Source of the DNA: Oceanospirillum sp048270425 | GTDB lineage: Bacteria; Pseudomonadota; Gammaproteobacteria; Pseudomonadales; Halomonadaceae | Reading direction: 5' to 3' | Assembly: GCA_048270425.1 (NCBI GenBank) | Contig: JBLWSY010000001.1 | Coordinates: forward strand, 310,001-374,000 | Length of the DNA: 64,000 nucleotides | In this document: in pieces, positions 55,794-64,000 of the stretch | How the letters are laid out: each line of letters starts with the position of its first letter | Position numbering within the stretch: position 1 is the first letter of the stretch | Notes under the pieces: generated by a model | The model's input: the letters and a program-made list of their open reading frames with translations, nothing else | Told to the model about the DNA's origin: nothing | The model's database searches: none | Made by a program: the position numbers and the translations under genes

Positions 55794-56825
55794 TTAGCAG
55801 TGGCCCAGTAAAGCGATGCCCTGTTTATAGCCAAGTCCACCGTTTCCATGGAGTAATCCTAAGGTTTTTGTCTGCTGAAGTTGCTCGCATAGGGCTATAA
55901 GCCCATTAAGAGCAGGATTATTCCAGGGAGCCCGCGCCAGGTTCATACCGCCGGTGCAGGTCAGCGCTTTGTTTGACAACCAACTCAGAATTTCTTTTTC
56001 GGATTGCAGTGCTGCTGCTTTCATCAGTAGTGCAAGAGGGACGACGGGATAGCAGGTGTAGGCTTCAATCAACGTTTCGGGGGCGTTAAGTATCTCTTTG
56101 ACATCAAGTCCTGATTGAACTTCGGCATAGTGAACAGCTTTCTCAAGGGTGTGATAGCGGGCAAGTTCCCTGGCAAATTCAGGGCCATCGTTTTCTGCGA
56201 TACCGACACCCACTCCCCTGACGGCAATAGGTTCTATCAGTGGGGTTAGGGCGCTATCACTGTGGGTAACAACGACAAGGCCTTCAAAATCGATAACGGG
56301 GTTTGCACAATCAACACCACGGAACAGTTCTGTTAAAGGCTCGTACCAGTTATCAGCGGGTAGCTTAAGCTCCTGAGTGGTCGCTGTTTTTTTCAGGTTC
56401 TCGAAAACTGCATTTCTGAGGTTGATAAACGCCTCAGTGGTTAAGCCTTCGTGATCGCAGAAATGTCGGGCGAGCAGGGTGTAGGCTTCCGGAATACTGG
56501 CCTCTGGATAGATAACCATTTTTTCATGGCGTTCTTCCTGAGAGTAATCGCTTTTAATGAAGTCCCGCCCTGAGATAACAACCAGATCAGCGTCACCATT
56601 CTGAATCAGCCGATTCGCTACTGAGAGCGCTTCCAAAGGACCGCAGCCGCTGCGGAAGTGACCCTCTTCAATGGGGCTTTGCCAAGGGGTCTTCAGGTCG
56701 TCGATGGTCAGCTTGGTGCAGCGCTGTCCCTCATCTTCCGCTTGTCGGATCAGATCATGAACAGGCTTAAGCTCACCTTGCTTATTCAATGAACGCGCGG
56801 CTGCAATAATAATACTGTCGGCCAT
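55794..56825 (-). CDS. Thiolase-like protein with altered active site
   Basis: A 343-residue protein with the thiolase fold: GHFRSGCGPLEALSVANRLIQNGDADLVVISG corresponds to the nucleophile-Cys segment, although the Cys is displaced by one. The usual GHP is replaced by ARAPWNNPALN, and HGNGGLGYKQGIALL stands for the final GGG loop. This pattern resembles the thiolase-like acetyl-CoA acetyltransferase subfamily rather than FadA. GGAG lies six bases before the ATG at 56825; the frame is open upstream. First in line of a cluster with DUF2889 and a flavoprotein. Activity uncertain. Confidence 0.72.
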   Translation of the reverse strand: MADSIIIAAARSLNKQGELKPVHDLIRQAEDEGQRCTKLTIDDLKTPWQSPIEEGHFRSGCGPLEALSVANRLIQNGDADLVVISGRDFIKSDYSQEERHEKMVIYPEASIPEAYTLLARHFCDHEGLTTEAFINLRNAVFENLKKTATTQELKLPADNWYEPLTELFRGVDCANPVIDFEGLVVVTHSDSALTPLIEPIAVRGVGVGIAENDGPEFARELARYHTLEKAVHYAEVQSGLDVKEILNAPETLIEAYTCYPVVPLALLMKAAALQSEKEILSWLSNKALTCTGGMNLARAPWNNPALNGLIALCEQLQQTKTLGLLHGNGGLGYKQGIALLGHC

Positions 56826-56919
56826 AGTGACTCCGTTTATTCTTGTTATATATGACTTTTTCTTACAGTTTATGCTGCTGTATGAAAAAACATAAGCCCT
56901 TAAACCCAAGGTTTCGTTT

Positions 56920-57498
56920 TCAGGCGCTGATGTTCTCCGATGACTTGTCTTGGCTTGAGGCTTTGTAATGTTCCGGCCAGAGGCGTCTGGCGACAGGGCT
57001 TGTGTCGGCCAAGGCATGGCATGTATTCAGGATAATAGGCGGCTTTTCGCTCTGTTCTTCCTGGTTCTTCAGTTCTTCATATAGCGCCTGAAAAGCAGTT
57101 GTTGCCATGGGGCCGAGTAACTCTGTGTGGTGAGTACACCCCTCTGTATTGCCTAATAATTCTTTCACCTTCTTCGTCCAGCCGGGGCCTATCTGCAATC
57201 CTTTAAGGCGTTTATAGGCTGGGGTGATGCTCGGACATATAGCGAAAGGGGCGTGCTCAGTACTGGCCTCTGCGTCATGGATTTTAAGCTGGTTGTCCAG
57301 GGTGAGGCGCAGCCACATTTCATGCAGGGGCTCTCCAGCCGGTATAACGCCTCCCCGGTCTTCATTCGGGATTGGGTTGGTTTTTATATCCGTCATATGT
57401 CCCTCAATATCCCAAAGTCCATCGTCCCGTTTATAAGCATTGCAGGTTACTGTACGGGTATGGATCAACTGACGGGAAGCCGCTGGAGACAGAGACAT
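56920..57498 (-). CDS. DUF2889-family protein
   Basis: A 192-residue protein with LIHTRTVTCNAYKRDDGLWDIEGHMTD, PAGEPLHEMWLRLTLDNQLKIHDAEAST and GCTHHTELLGPMATTAFQAL, the typical DUF2889 blocks. Conserved His/Cys (ICPSI, GCTHHTELL) could bind a metal. Function unknown, but the family is often found with aromatic or steroid catabolism genes. Its 3' end is 94 bases upstream of the thiolase-like gene. Confidence 0.82.
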   Translation of the reverse strand: MSLSPAASRQLIHTRTVTCNAYKRDDGLWDIEGHMTDIKTNPIPNEDRGGVIPAGEPLHEMWLRLTLDNQLKIHDAEASTEHAPFAICPSITPAYKRLKGLQIGPGWTKKVKELLGNTEGCTHHTELLGPMATTAFQALYEELKNQEEQSEKPPIILNTCHALADTSPVARRLWPEHYKASSQDKSSENISA

Positions 57499-57747
57499 AA
57501 TTAAAACCTGAATTCAAGATTGCAAAAAGGCATGCTGAAATCGGTATACAGCACCGTAGAGCAGCTAAGTATATCAAAAACAGAGAGTTAGTTTGATAAT
57601 TCTACTGACCTGAAGGTCAGTTTTGGAATGGCGAATGCAAGACAGGGCTTCAGTGCTGTTTTTAAAAGCTGAGGTTATACAGGCTTAACGAATTTAATAT
57701 TAAAGGGGGACGGCTTTTGTTTACCGTCCCTGATCTGTCCGGAGGAA

Positions 57748-59061
57748 TCAGGTGAAAACCTGCTGAAGCATCTCTGCTTCGCTAAGGAATTTCTCTCTGG
57801 GCTTCTTTCCCTGTGCCCGGTCTTTTTCCGCCTGATCAATGTTCTTCCAATCCTGATAATCGATAACTTTCAGATTTTTATCTGCGATCAGCTTGTCCAT
57901 CACCTCTTGTCCGCCTTTTCCTGTTGTGATGGTGCCAGCCTCATAATCGGCCAGAATGCGTTTGCTGATCTCAAGAGCATCCGCTCTGTTAGTCGGAATT
58001 ACACCAGTGGGGCCCCGTCGGCACCATCCGGTTGCATAGACGGTCGGCTCGATAAGGCCGTTCTCATGTTGGATGCGCCCCTGTTTTGTATCAAAAGGCA
58101 CTGATGAGATTTCTCGGCCGCGATAACCAATAGCACTGATTAACGTGTTAACGGGCAGAGTGATTTCATCAATTCTCTGATCCGATTGCTGTTTCAGGTG
58201 TAGTGACGTTATCCGGCCATTTTCGGACTCGATGGCTGTAGGGGAGTGATTAAAGAGCAGGTGAATGCAGGTTTTGCCATTGGTCAGTACAGGGTTAGAA
58301 GCATTTTCTGCAAACTCCCGGAAGAGATCGAGGTTCATCTGTTTGGCGCGTGCTTCCCTCGGATCAAGATCCGATGATGGTGTTTCAGGAATCGCTGTGT
58401 TGCTGATTACAGGAATTGCTGCACTCAGGGCTTTCAGTTCAGCAAGCTCAGGAGGCGTAAATTTGGATTGTTCAGGGGATCCCCGTCCAATCAGGTAGAT
58501 GTCGGTAATTACACTGTTATCGAGTTGTGCCATCGCAGCGGCGCAGATATCGGTTTCGGCGCGCTCGTCCGATGTTTTAGCTATCAGGCGGGCGATATCC
58601 AGAGCGACATTACCGTGACCAATAATGGCGACAGCGGGACCTTTAAGCTCAGGTGGACGGCGATGACTCTCCGGATGACCGTTGTACCAGCCAACAAAGT
58701 GGCTGGAGCCATAGATGCCTTGGTCGTTTTCACCGGGAATACCCAGCTTACGATCGTCTGAAGCCCCGGTAGCGATCACAACCAGATCGTAACAGGACTT
58801 AAGCTCGTCATAGCTGATATCAGTACCCACGTTGAGATTAGCCAGAACCCGAATATTGTCTTTTTCCAACGTTTTTTCAAATTGCCGGATAACGTTCTTA
58901 GTGCCCTGGTGATCCGGTGCAACACCTGCTCGAACCAGGCCAAAAAGCGATGGCAGGCGCTCAATCATGTCAATTCTGCAGTCTTCGATTTTACGACTTA
59001 GTAATTCAGCGATAAAACAACCGGCAGGGCCACTGCCCACAATGGCAATCTGAAGCGGCAT
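57748..59061 (-). CDS. Ferredoxin/adrenodoxin-NADP reductase-like flavoprotein
   Basis: A 437-residue FAD- and NADP-binding protein: IAIVGSGPAGCFIAELL (FAD), FGLVRAGVAPDHQGTKNV (adrenodoxin-reductase signature), VVIATGASDDRKLGIPGE, AIIGHGNVALDIARLIAK (NADP) and YATGWCRRGPTGVIPTNRADA. Such enzymes pass electrons from NADPH to a ferredoxin serving a P450 or oxygenase. No ferredoxin is encoded nearby. It lies 31 bases downstream of the PaaX-type gene and 250 bases upstream of DUF2889. Confidence 0.9.
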   Translation of the reverse strand: MPLQIAIVGSGPAGCFIAELLSRKIEDCRIDMIERLPSLFGLVRAGVAPDHQGTKNVIRQFEKTLEKDNIRVLANLNVGTDISYDELKSCYDLVVIATGASDDRKLGIPGENDQGIYGSSHFVGWYNGHPESHRRPPELKGPAVAIIGHGNVALDIARLIAKTSDERAETDICAAAMAQLDNSVITDIYLIGRGSPEQSKFTPPELAELKALSAAIPVISNTAIPETPSSDLDPREARAKQMNLDLFREFAENASNPVLTNGKTCIHLLFNHSPTAIESENGRITSLHLKQQSDQRIDEITLPVNTLISAIGYRGREISSVPFDTKQGRIQHENGLIEPTVYATGWCRRGPTGVIPTNRADALEISKRILADYEAGTITTGKGGQEVMDKLIADKNLKVIDYQDWKNIDQAEKDRAQGKKPREKFLSEAEMLQQVFT

Positions 59062-59092
59062 AAGAAATCCTTGAACAATTTATAGATAGCAA

Positions 59093-60019
59093 TTAAAGGC
59101 TGAGGCCACCAAAGCGTTTGTAAAAAGCAGGTGAAGCATCTGGCAGCGGCCCTTCTGCTGTCTCTAAAATCTGACTCAGATGACGCTCTGTTTTGTCTGT
59201 TACCAAACGATAAAGGTTTCGGCAGAGCAGGCGGGCCGCTGTGCCTTCCCAGTCATTGGGTAGCAACTCTTCGGGCAGTTGCGGATCCCGTAGAAGCACA
59301 CGGCGGTATTCGTGAATCAGAAGGGTTCGGACAAGAAAACAGTCTTCCGGGTCGAGATGATCCTCGCCTTTGAGTTCATTCCAGATAGGTCGGAATTTGT
59401 TCAGAAACAGGCGATAGCTGTCAGAAAGTTCATCAAGATTCCAGCATTCACGGACCATAAGACGAAGAGGTCGTCCATTGATGACATCCTGCTTGTGCGT
59501 CTGGAAAATAATGGAATCATCCAGCGCATTCAGATCTTTCAGGGTCGATTGAAGCTCCGCCATATCAGCCATTGGATGTGCCAAAACCCCCGGCGCGATT
59601 GACCCAAAGCCAAGCCATCCAAGTTCTTCCTTTACGGTTTTGCGCAGTTCCTGATCCAGCTGATTAGTGATCACCAAACACCATTGTCCGTCCCAGTCTG
59701 GTAATACTGGGGCATATACCCGTTTAAAGGCTTTTTCAAAGCGACGTCGGCCTGATGCTGTCAGACTGTAGTAACTGCGTCGACCAACCTGTTCAGCTGT
59801 TAGCCACTCTTCTTTAGCCAGCCGGAACACAGAGGTCCTTACCAAGCGCTGATTCAGGCCAAGAGGTTCGAGGCTGTTGATCAAGCTTCCCAGCCAAACC
59901 GTTCCGCCTCGTGGAGCAATAGAATCACCATAAACGGTGATGATCAGTGAACCCGCCCGAATGGGGCGTTGCTGACAAAAATCTTCGACAAGCTGACTAA
60001 CTGCGCGGTTTTTTGGCAT
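59093..60019 (-). CDS. PaaX-family transcriptional regulator
   Basis: A 308-residue regulator with the PaaX layout: winged HTH (about 20-90, IRAGSLIITVYGDSIAPRGGTVWLGSL, then LVRTSVFRLAKEEWL), central domain (YYSLTASGRRRFEKAFKRVY; DGQWCLVIT), and C-terminal region (LVRTLLIHEYRRVLLRDPQLPEELLPNDWEGTAARLLCRNLY). PaaX represses phenylacetate catabolism until phenylacetyl-CoA binds. No paa gene is in the window; the likely targets are the genes on both sides. Confidence 0.92.
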   Translation of the reverse strand: MPKNRAVSQLVEDFCQQRPIRAGSLIITVYGDSIAPRGGTVWLGSLINSLEPLGLNQRLVRTSVFRLAKEEWLTAEQVGRRSYYSLTASGRRRFEKAFKRVYAPVLPDWDGQWCLVITNQLDQELRKTVKEELGWLGFGSIAPGVLAHPMADMAELQSTLKDLNALDDSIIFQTHKQDVINGRPLRLMVRECWNLDELSDSYRLFLNKFRPIWNELKGEDHLDPEDCFLVRTLLIHEYRRVLLRDPQLPEELLPNDWEGTAARLLCRNLYRLVTDKTERHLSQILETAEGPLPDASPAFYKRFGGLSL

Positions 60020-60469
60020 GGGATTCTATTTTTGTAACACTTTTAAATGGAATGGAGGCCTGATTGTACGGAGGCAGATGCGGCCAGGCAAGGCGTGAGT
60101 ATTGATCTGACGCTGAACAATTCGGGATGGATTTAAGAGTTGGTCACTTTGTTTCGGATTGTATTTGAATTGTAATTTGCTTGATCTGTGTTGGGGTTGT
60201 ATTGGGTTTTAAATGAAACTATTTGGCGTGCTCAGACAAGTACTGCTGATATGGGCTTAGTAGGCTTCCGGTAGCGATATTTGCCAAAGCAAAAGGTTCA
60301 GGGTGACTTAGTTTGTTGTTAGAAACAAAGCCACTCAGTAATGGGGTGCTTTGCCACATGCCAATATCGCTGCAACTGAAACGGACAGACCTGTCAAAAC
60401 AAAAATAAATTTTAAGCTTCAACTGATCCAAATAATAAAGACAACAATACGGAGAAAGGAGTCTCACTG
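60020..60469. other. Divergent intergenic region between the PaaX-type gene and the hemerythrin-ABC gene
   Basis: A 450-bp AT-rich gap that must hold two divergent promoters. I see no terminator and no convincing operator; a weak dyad (GTTTGTTGTTAGAAACAAA, about 60310-60328) is the only structure. A minus-strand frame of 85 codons has no support. Confidence 0.45.
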
Positions 60470-61816
60470 ATGACACAAATCAGCCTCGAAAAACCGTCCC
60501 TAATGAATGGTGCCATCCGGGTTATTATTGCCGAGCATGGCGGGATATGGCGTGTTCTGGATATTCTGGAACAACTTCAGCGTCAAATGAACATGGAGGA
60601 CCAGGCTCCTGACGCTGAACTGATCCACACTATACTGGATTACCTGCAAAGTTTTTCACACCGCATTCATCCTGATGGCAAAGACATTCTTCTTCATCAG
60701 CTTTTACGAGAGCGTGTACCTGAAGCAGAAGCTTTGCTAAGTCGCCAATCAGAAGATCATGTGGTTGGGGCGGTCAGAATTGCTGAATTAAGGGGCCTTC
60801 TGGATAGATGTGCGGCCAATTACCCCGAGGGGCGTGACCTGTTCAGTAAGCAACTGAGTCGATTCATTTTTGCCCTCAGAAAGCACATTAAACGAGAAGA
60901 AGGTATTGTCGTACCACTTGCCCGCGAGCATCTCTTGGAGACCGACTGGCTGGCATTGGTCAGTTCCCGGGACCAGGAGGATGATCCTTTATTCGGCCGC
61001 CAGGTGAGAGATCAATTCAGCGCTTTGCGTGAAAAAATCTTTCAAATGACGCCAGATAATATCATTGGTCACAACCCTGTCCCGGCTCAGTCTGTTCCGG
61101 ATAATGAGGATGAAAAGGTTTTACTGAAACTGGATGGGATCAGCTGCCAGTTTGAAGACAGTATTGCCCTTCAGTCGGTCTCATTCGAGATCTATTCCGG
61201 GGATGTTGTTGCTGTGGTGGGTGAGGATGGCAGCGGTAAAAGTAGCTTATTTAAAACGATCTGCGGGCTTGAGGTGCCTACTGCTGGCTGTATTACTTTC
61301 TCCGGGCTTGATATTAGTCGCATGCCGGCGGATAAGCGTGTTTATAGCGGTATTGTTCATGTTCCTGAAGGACGTCAGGTTTTCGGACCGATGAGTGTTG
61401 AAGACAACATTCTCTTGGGCTGTTATTCGAGAAAGATGGATGCTTCGGTGTATTCTGATCTTGAAGTTATTTATGAAGGGTTTCCCTTGCTGAGAAAGCA
61501 GCGCCATAAAATGGCGGGTTCCCTGACAACGGGTGAGCAACAGCTGTTAGCTATGGCACGGGGATTAATTGCAAAACCCAAACTGATGCTGATTGATGAG
61601 CCTTATTCTGATCTGCCACCGGATATGGTTACTGAAGTTAGTCGGATTATTCGCCGTATGGGGAAAGATGGAATGACGTTAATCATCAGTGAGCGTCGCA
61701 AGGGGTTTGCTTCTGAATTGGCTAACCGCCACTTTCAGATGAATACCGGTGTTCTACAGGATCAGCAAGGAGCGGCCAATACCGCGGTTCCGGCTGATCT
61801 TGAGATGCTGGCCTGA
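60470..61816 (+). CDS. Hemerythrin-like domain fused to a LivF-type ABC ATPase
   Basis: A 448-residue fusion. Residues about 10-155 are a hemerythrin (HHE) four-helix domain with potential metal ligands His23, His67, His97 and His139-x3-Glu143. At the position of the usual Glu four residues after the second His there is Lys71 (Asp72 follows), so the site may be altered. Residues about 217-440 are a complete ABC ATPase: Walker A GEDGSGKSS (251-259), HVPEGRQVFGPMSVEDNILLG typical of LivF, signature LTTGEQQLLAMARGL and Walker B KLMLIDEPYSDLPP. AAAGGAG precedes the ATG. No permease is adjacent. Divergent from the PaaX-type regulator. Role unknown; oxygen, NO or redox control of an ABC importer is inferred. 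Confidence 0.85.
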   Translation: MTQISLEKPSLMNGAIRVIIAEHGGIWRVLDILEQLQRQMNMEDQAPDAELIHTILDYLQSFSHRIHPDGKDILLHQLLRERVPEAEALLSRQSEDHVVGAVRIAELRGLLDRCAANYPEGRDLFSKQLSRFIFALRKHIKREEGIVVPLAREHLLETDWLALVSSRDQEDDPLFGRQVRDQFSALREKIFQMTPDNIIGHNPVPAQSVPDNEDEKVLLKLDGISCQFEDSIALQSVSFEIYSGDVVAVVGEDGSGKSSLFKTICGLEVPTAGCITFSGLDISRMPADKRVYSGIVHVPEGRQVFGPMSVEDNILLGCYSRKMDASVYSDLEVIYEGFPLLRKQRHKMAGSLTTGEQQLLAMARGLIAKPKLMLIDEPYSDLPPDMVTEVSRIIRRMGKDGMTLIISERRKGFASELANRHFQMNTGVLQDQQGAANTAVPADLEMLA

Positions 61817-61838
61817 TCTATCCGCCAGACTTGTAGAG

Positions 61839-61866
61839 CAAAGCCCCTGCATAGGCAGGGGCTTTG
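61839..61866. terminator. Bidirectional terminator after the hemerythrin-ABC gene
   Basis: CAAAGCCCCTGC (61839-61850) and GCAGGGGCTTTG (61855-61866), loop ATAG, between convergent genes. The downstream T-run is short (TTCC). Confidence 0.7.
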
Positions 61867-61908
61867 TTCCAAAGGAAAATGAGATCGGAAGGGCAAGCTA
61901 TTCTCAGG

Positions 61909-63963
61909 TTAGGTCTTTGACTGATGCTTTTCCTCAACCATAGCATCAAGCAGAGACATAACCTCATCACTGGCGCCTTCAGCACGCTGAACTGCAGCAA
62001 CAATTTCATCCCGAATATCCTGATTACCCAGCCAGTCATCTGATGCGAGATCAACCGCAAACCTTGCGCATTTATGGACTGCCGCGTGAGGCGTCTGCAG
62101 CTGTTTAAAGCTATGCAGGTGCCGGAATTGTTCGTATCCGATACCCTCATCGTACCATTTACCCAAACGGCAGTTGTGGTGGTCAACACTGACAGCGTTA
62201 ACGGCATCCTGATGTTGCTCGGTGTTTTGAATACCCAGATAAGTGCGCTGTTTGTATACGATGTGGTCGACCTTGGCCAAAATCGTGAAGTTTTTATCAC
62301 TGGCGTGATCGAGTCGTTTATTGGTATCCACCGCTGAAACCGCAAGTCGGCGGAATGTCTGGTGAAAGCCGTCGATATCTTTATTGAGCGCTTCGGCTTC
62401 ACCGCCAGCCTGTTCTGATGCCGTTCGCATCTGTTTGGATCGCTCAGCAAAACTATCGATAATACGGCTGATATTTTCAGCGGCATCTTTAGAGCGTCCT
62501 GCCAGCGTTCTTACCTCATCGGCAACAACAGCAAACCCCCGGCCGTGTTCGCCAGCCCTGGCGGCTTCAATTGATGCATTCAGGGCCAGAAGGTTGGTTT
62601 GCTCAGAAATATCAGAAATCAGGTTAAGAGCATCGACAACCCGTTGGCCATCTTCATCCAGCTTAATGACCAGACCCTCAATATTGCGCAATACCCCAGT
62701 AATATTCGATAGCTGATGCAGCATGCTGTCGATGACACGCTCCGATGCTTCAACATCCTGACGATTTTCGCTGGAGGTGTTAAGTGCAAAGCGGATCTCT
62801 TCGATCACTTCGGTAAGGTCGGTTTGAATCGTCGTAAGGTTAGGAACAAGGCAATTGACATTGACTTCATTCAATCGTGACATAAGCTCATTGCGTGAGC
62901 GAATCGCACGAACCTGACGCATCGCTTCAAGACCCGTATTCAGCTGCTCCAGCGAACGATGAGGGGCTCCGGATACGGCGGTGCTGATCGCATATCTGTG
63001 TTCCTGGCCTTCGGATACATCCTGAAATGCACTATCAGCTTCGAGATAAAAACTTTGAATCTGATCCAGCAGTTCATTCATCTCCCAGGCAACCTGACCA
63101 ACTTCGCCCAAACCCGAAATGTCATTAACCCTATGATGCAGTTCCCCCATTTTGCTCCGCTTAATCGTATGGTGAACCCGATGCAGAACTTTAAGCGCAC
63201 GCTGCATAATACCGCGCATGTAGACAATGACTGCCAATACGGCTAGGGGGTAGAGGAGAAACCATGCCGAGGCCGAATAAAAGTATTGCCCGGCAGCCGT
63301 AACCAGAAGGGCAAGACCCAAGTGCAGTCCCTGAGCGATATTGACCTGTGTATGCAGGAATGGCCACGCAGCGCTATTACTGGAAGTTTGACGCGCGTAT
63401 GTCGACTGATAACCTGAACGCTTTTCGGGTTTTCCGGGAGAGCCATTGTAATGAGCTTCCAGAAGATACTCGGTATAGCTGCTGTGTCCCGCATCCTGCA
63501 GGTGTTTTTCCAGGCACTCAAGTCCGTTATTAAGATCTTTTTGCTCCGCTTCAAGTACCTTGGCATAGATAGGCTCAAGCAGCCGGATCATAGATTCCGA
63601 AGCGGGGTAGTGTACCGCGCAGTAACCAACTTTTTGCCCTTTGGCATCAAAATTGGGATATAGCGCTGAGAAGCTCCAGTAGGATTGACCGGATGCACTG
63701 GAGTTTTTGACCAGGATGAAGGCTTCGTCATCTTTTTCCAGACGTTTCCAAACCCGGTGCCATACGCAGCGGGGCATCTCTTTATGACGCACCAGATTAT
63801 GATTAAAGCCAATCAGCTGTTTTTCATGGTAGCCGGATACACGCATGAAGACGCGGTTAACGTAGGTGATCTTACCCTCAAGGTTGGTGATGGATACCAT
63901 GGTATCACCGTTATCCGGGGTATTAATGGGGCCTGTATCTTTATGATGGCCGTACTGCGACAT
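61909..63963 (-). CDS. PAS-containing methyl-accepting chemoreceptor with CZB domain
   Basis: A 684-residue receptor. An N-terminal cytoplasmic PAS domain resembles Aer (about 20-130, MVSITNLEGKITYVNRVFMRVSGYHEKQLIGFNHNLVRHKEMP). Two membrane helices (about 213-250, LGLALLVTAAGQYF and FLLYPLAVLAVIVYM) and a HAMP-like linker follow. The signalling tip is EQTNLLALNASIEAARAGEHGRGFAVVADEVRTLAG. The C-terminal CZB domain carries the zinc-binding His/Cys pattern (DHIVYK, HHNCRLGKWY, HAAVHKCA). It likely senses redox state or oxygen through PAS and zinc or hypochlorite through CZB. GGAGG precedes the ATG. Confidence 0.92.
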   Translation of the reverse strand: MSQYGHHKDTGPINTPDNGDTMVSITNLEGKITYVNRVFMRVSGYHEKQLIGFNHNLVRHKEMPRCVWHRVWKRLEKDDEAFILVKNSSASGQSYWSFSALYPNFDAKGQKVGYCAVHYPASESMIRLLEPIYAKVLEAEQKDLNNGLECLEKHLQDAGHSSYTEYLLEAHYNGSPGKPEKRSGYQSTYARQTSSNSAAWPFLHTQVNIAQGLHLGLALLVTAAGQYFYSASAWFLLYPLAVLAVIVYMRGIMQRALKVLHRVHHTIKRSKMGELHHRVNDISGLGEVGQVAWEMNELLDQIQSFYLEADSAFQDVSEGQEHRYAISTAVSGAPHRSLEQLNTGLEAMRQVRAIRSRNELMSRLNEVNVNCLVPNLTTIQTDLTEVIEEIRFALNTSSENRQDVEASERVIDSMLHQLSNITGVLRNIEGLVIKLDEDGQRVVDALNLISDISEQTNLLALNASIEAARAGEHGRGFAVVADEVRTLAGRSKDAAENISRIIDSFAERSKQMRTASEQAGGEAEALNKDIDGFHQTFRRLAVSAVDTNKRLDHASDKNFTILAKVDHIVYKQRTYLGIQNTEQHQDAVNAVSVDHHNCRLGKWYDEGIGYEQFRHLHSFKQLQTPHAAVHKCARFAVDLASDDWLGNQDIRDEIVAAVQRAEGASDEVMSLLDAMVEEKHQSKT

Positions 63964-64000
63964 GATGCCTCCTGGCTGAAATAAACAGGCCGGATAGTAG

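Noticed and set aside
60219..60476. An 85-codon minus-strand frame upstream of the hemerythrin-ABC gene
   Set aside because: No ribosome site, overlaps the start of the opposite gene and has no recognisable fold.

Overview
The window reads as a chromosomal segment of a marine-type gammaproteobacterium. Gene order around ruvC-ruvA-ruvB-ybgC-tolQRAB-pal-cpoB-queC and around yciK/mupP/ubiG/mtaD/mtnA matches the Pseudomonas/Oceanospirillales pattern. Type-2 LeuA, FabV, MupP and a CZB-type chemoreceptor fit the same placement. Genus-level assignment is inference only. Most of the sequence is core metabolism and envelope maintenance. The main accessory pieces are an AT-rich TIR-NTPase gene, an octaheme/tetraheme cytochrome pair and a PaaX-flanked cluster containing a hemerythrin-ABC fusion.

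Region by region. 1-7.6 kb: the 3' part of an RND efflux pump, a DUF6544 protein, a DUF2431 (BMT5-like) methyltransferase-like protein with a zinc-finger-like tail, a TauE/SafE permease with a LysR regulator, a DUF3429 membrane protein, the 23S rRNA methyltransferase rlmF and an Lrp-type regulator. 7.6-12.9 kb: a long intergenic region with a palindromic repeat and a possible leucine attenuator, then leuA, a YitT transporter with a terminator in its leader, a PQQ-type sugar dehydrogenase and a nitroreductase. 12.9-17.9 kb: an EamA exporter divergent from a MarR regulator with two operator-like dyads, an orphan ABC ATPase, two tandem ICMT-like membrane methyltransferases, an AEC transporter and a TfoX-N protein. 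18.1-20.6 kb: one large AT-rich TIR plus P-loop NTPase gene, a candidate stand-alone anti-phage gene.

20.7-28.4 kb is a glycine/serine module: gcvP, gcvH and sdaA on the minus strand, and an XRE-cupin regulator and gcvT on the plus strand. The glycine cleavage system oxidises glycine and SdaA deaminates serine. The regulator probably binds the TTTCCAAT-type dyads seen before its own gene and before gcvT. 28.8-42.9 kb: a HypT-like LysR regulator, aspS, yebC, the Holliday-junction genes ruvC/ruvA/ruvB with a TRIC-type channel gene between ruvC and ruvA, the whole Tol-Pal envelope system, queC and a YciK-like SDR. 43-49.4 kb: mupP, ubiG and mtaD divergent from mtnA, then an EAL-HDOD protein with CheV, then tRNA-Asn. 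49.6-53.4 kb: fabV, a small zinc-ribbon protein, a CidA/LrgA-LrgB pair and a second EamA transporter.

53.6-55.6 kb encodes an octaheme HAO-family cytochrome with its NapC/NirT-type tetraheme partner (haoC-haoA order), pointing to hydroxylamine or nitrite redox chemistry. 55.8-61.8 kb is an uncharacterised cluster: a thiolase-like protein, a DUF2889 protein, an adrenodoxin-reductase-like flavoprotein and a PaaX-family regulator on one strand. Divergent from them is a protein fusing an N-terminal hemerythrin-like domain to a LivF-type ABC ATPase. This fusion and its neighbours are the best candidate here for an undescribed system. The window ends with a PAS-MCP-CZB chemoreceptor. No CRISPR array, insertion sequence, rRNA or prophage was seen.
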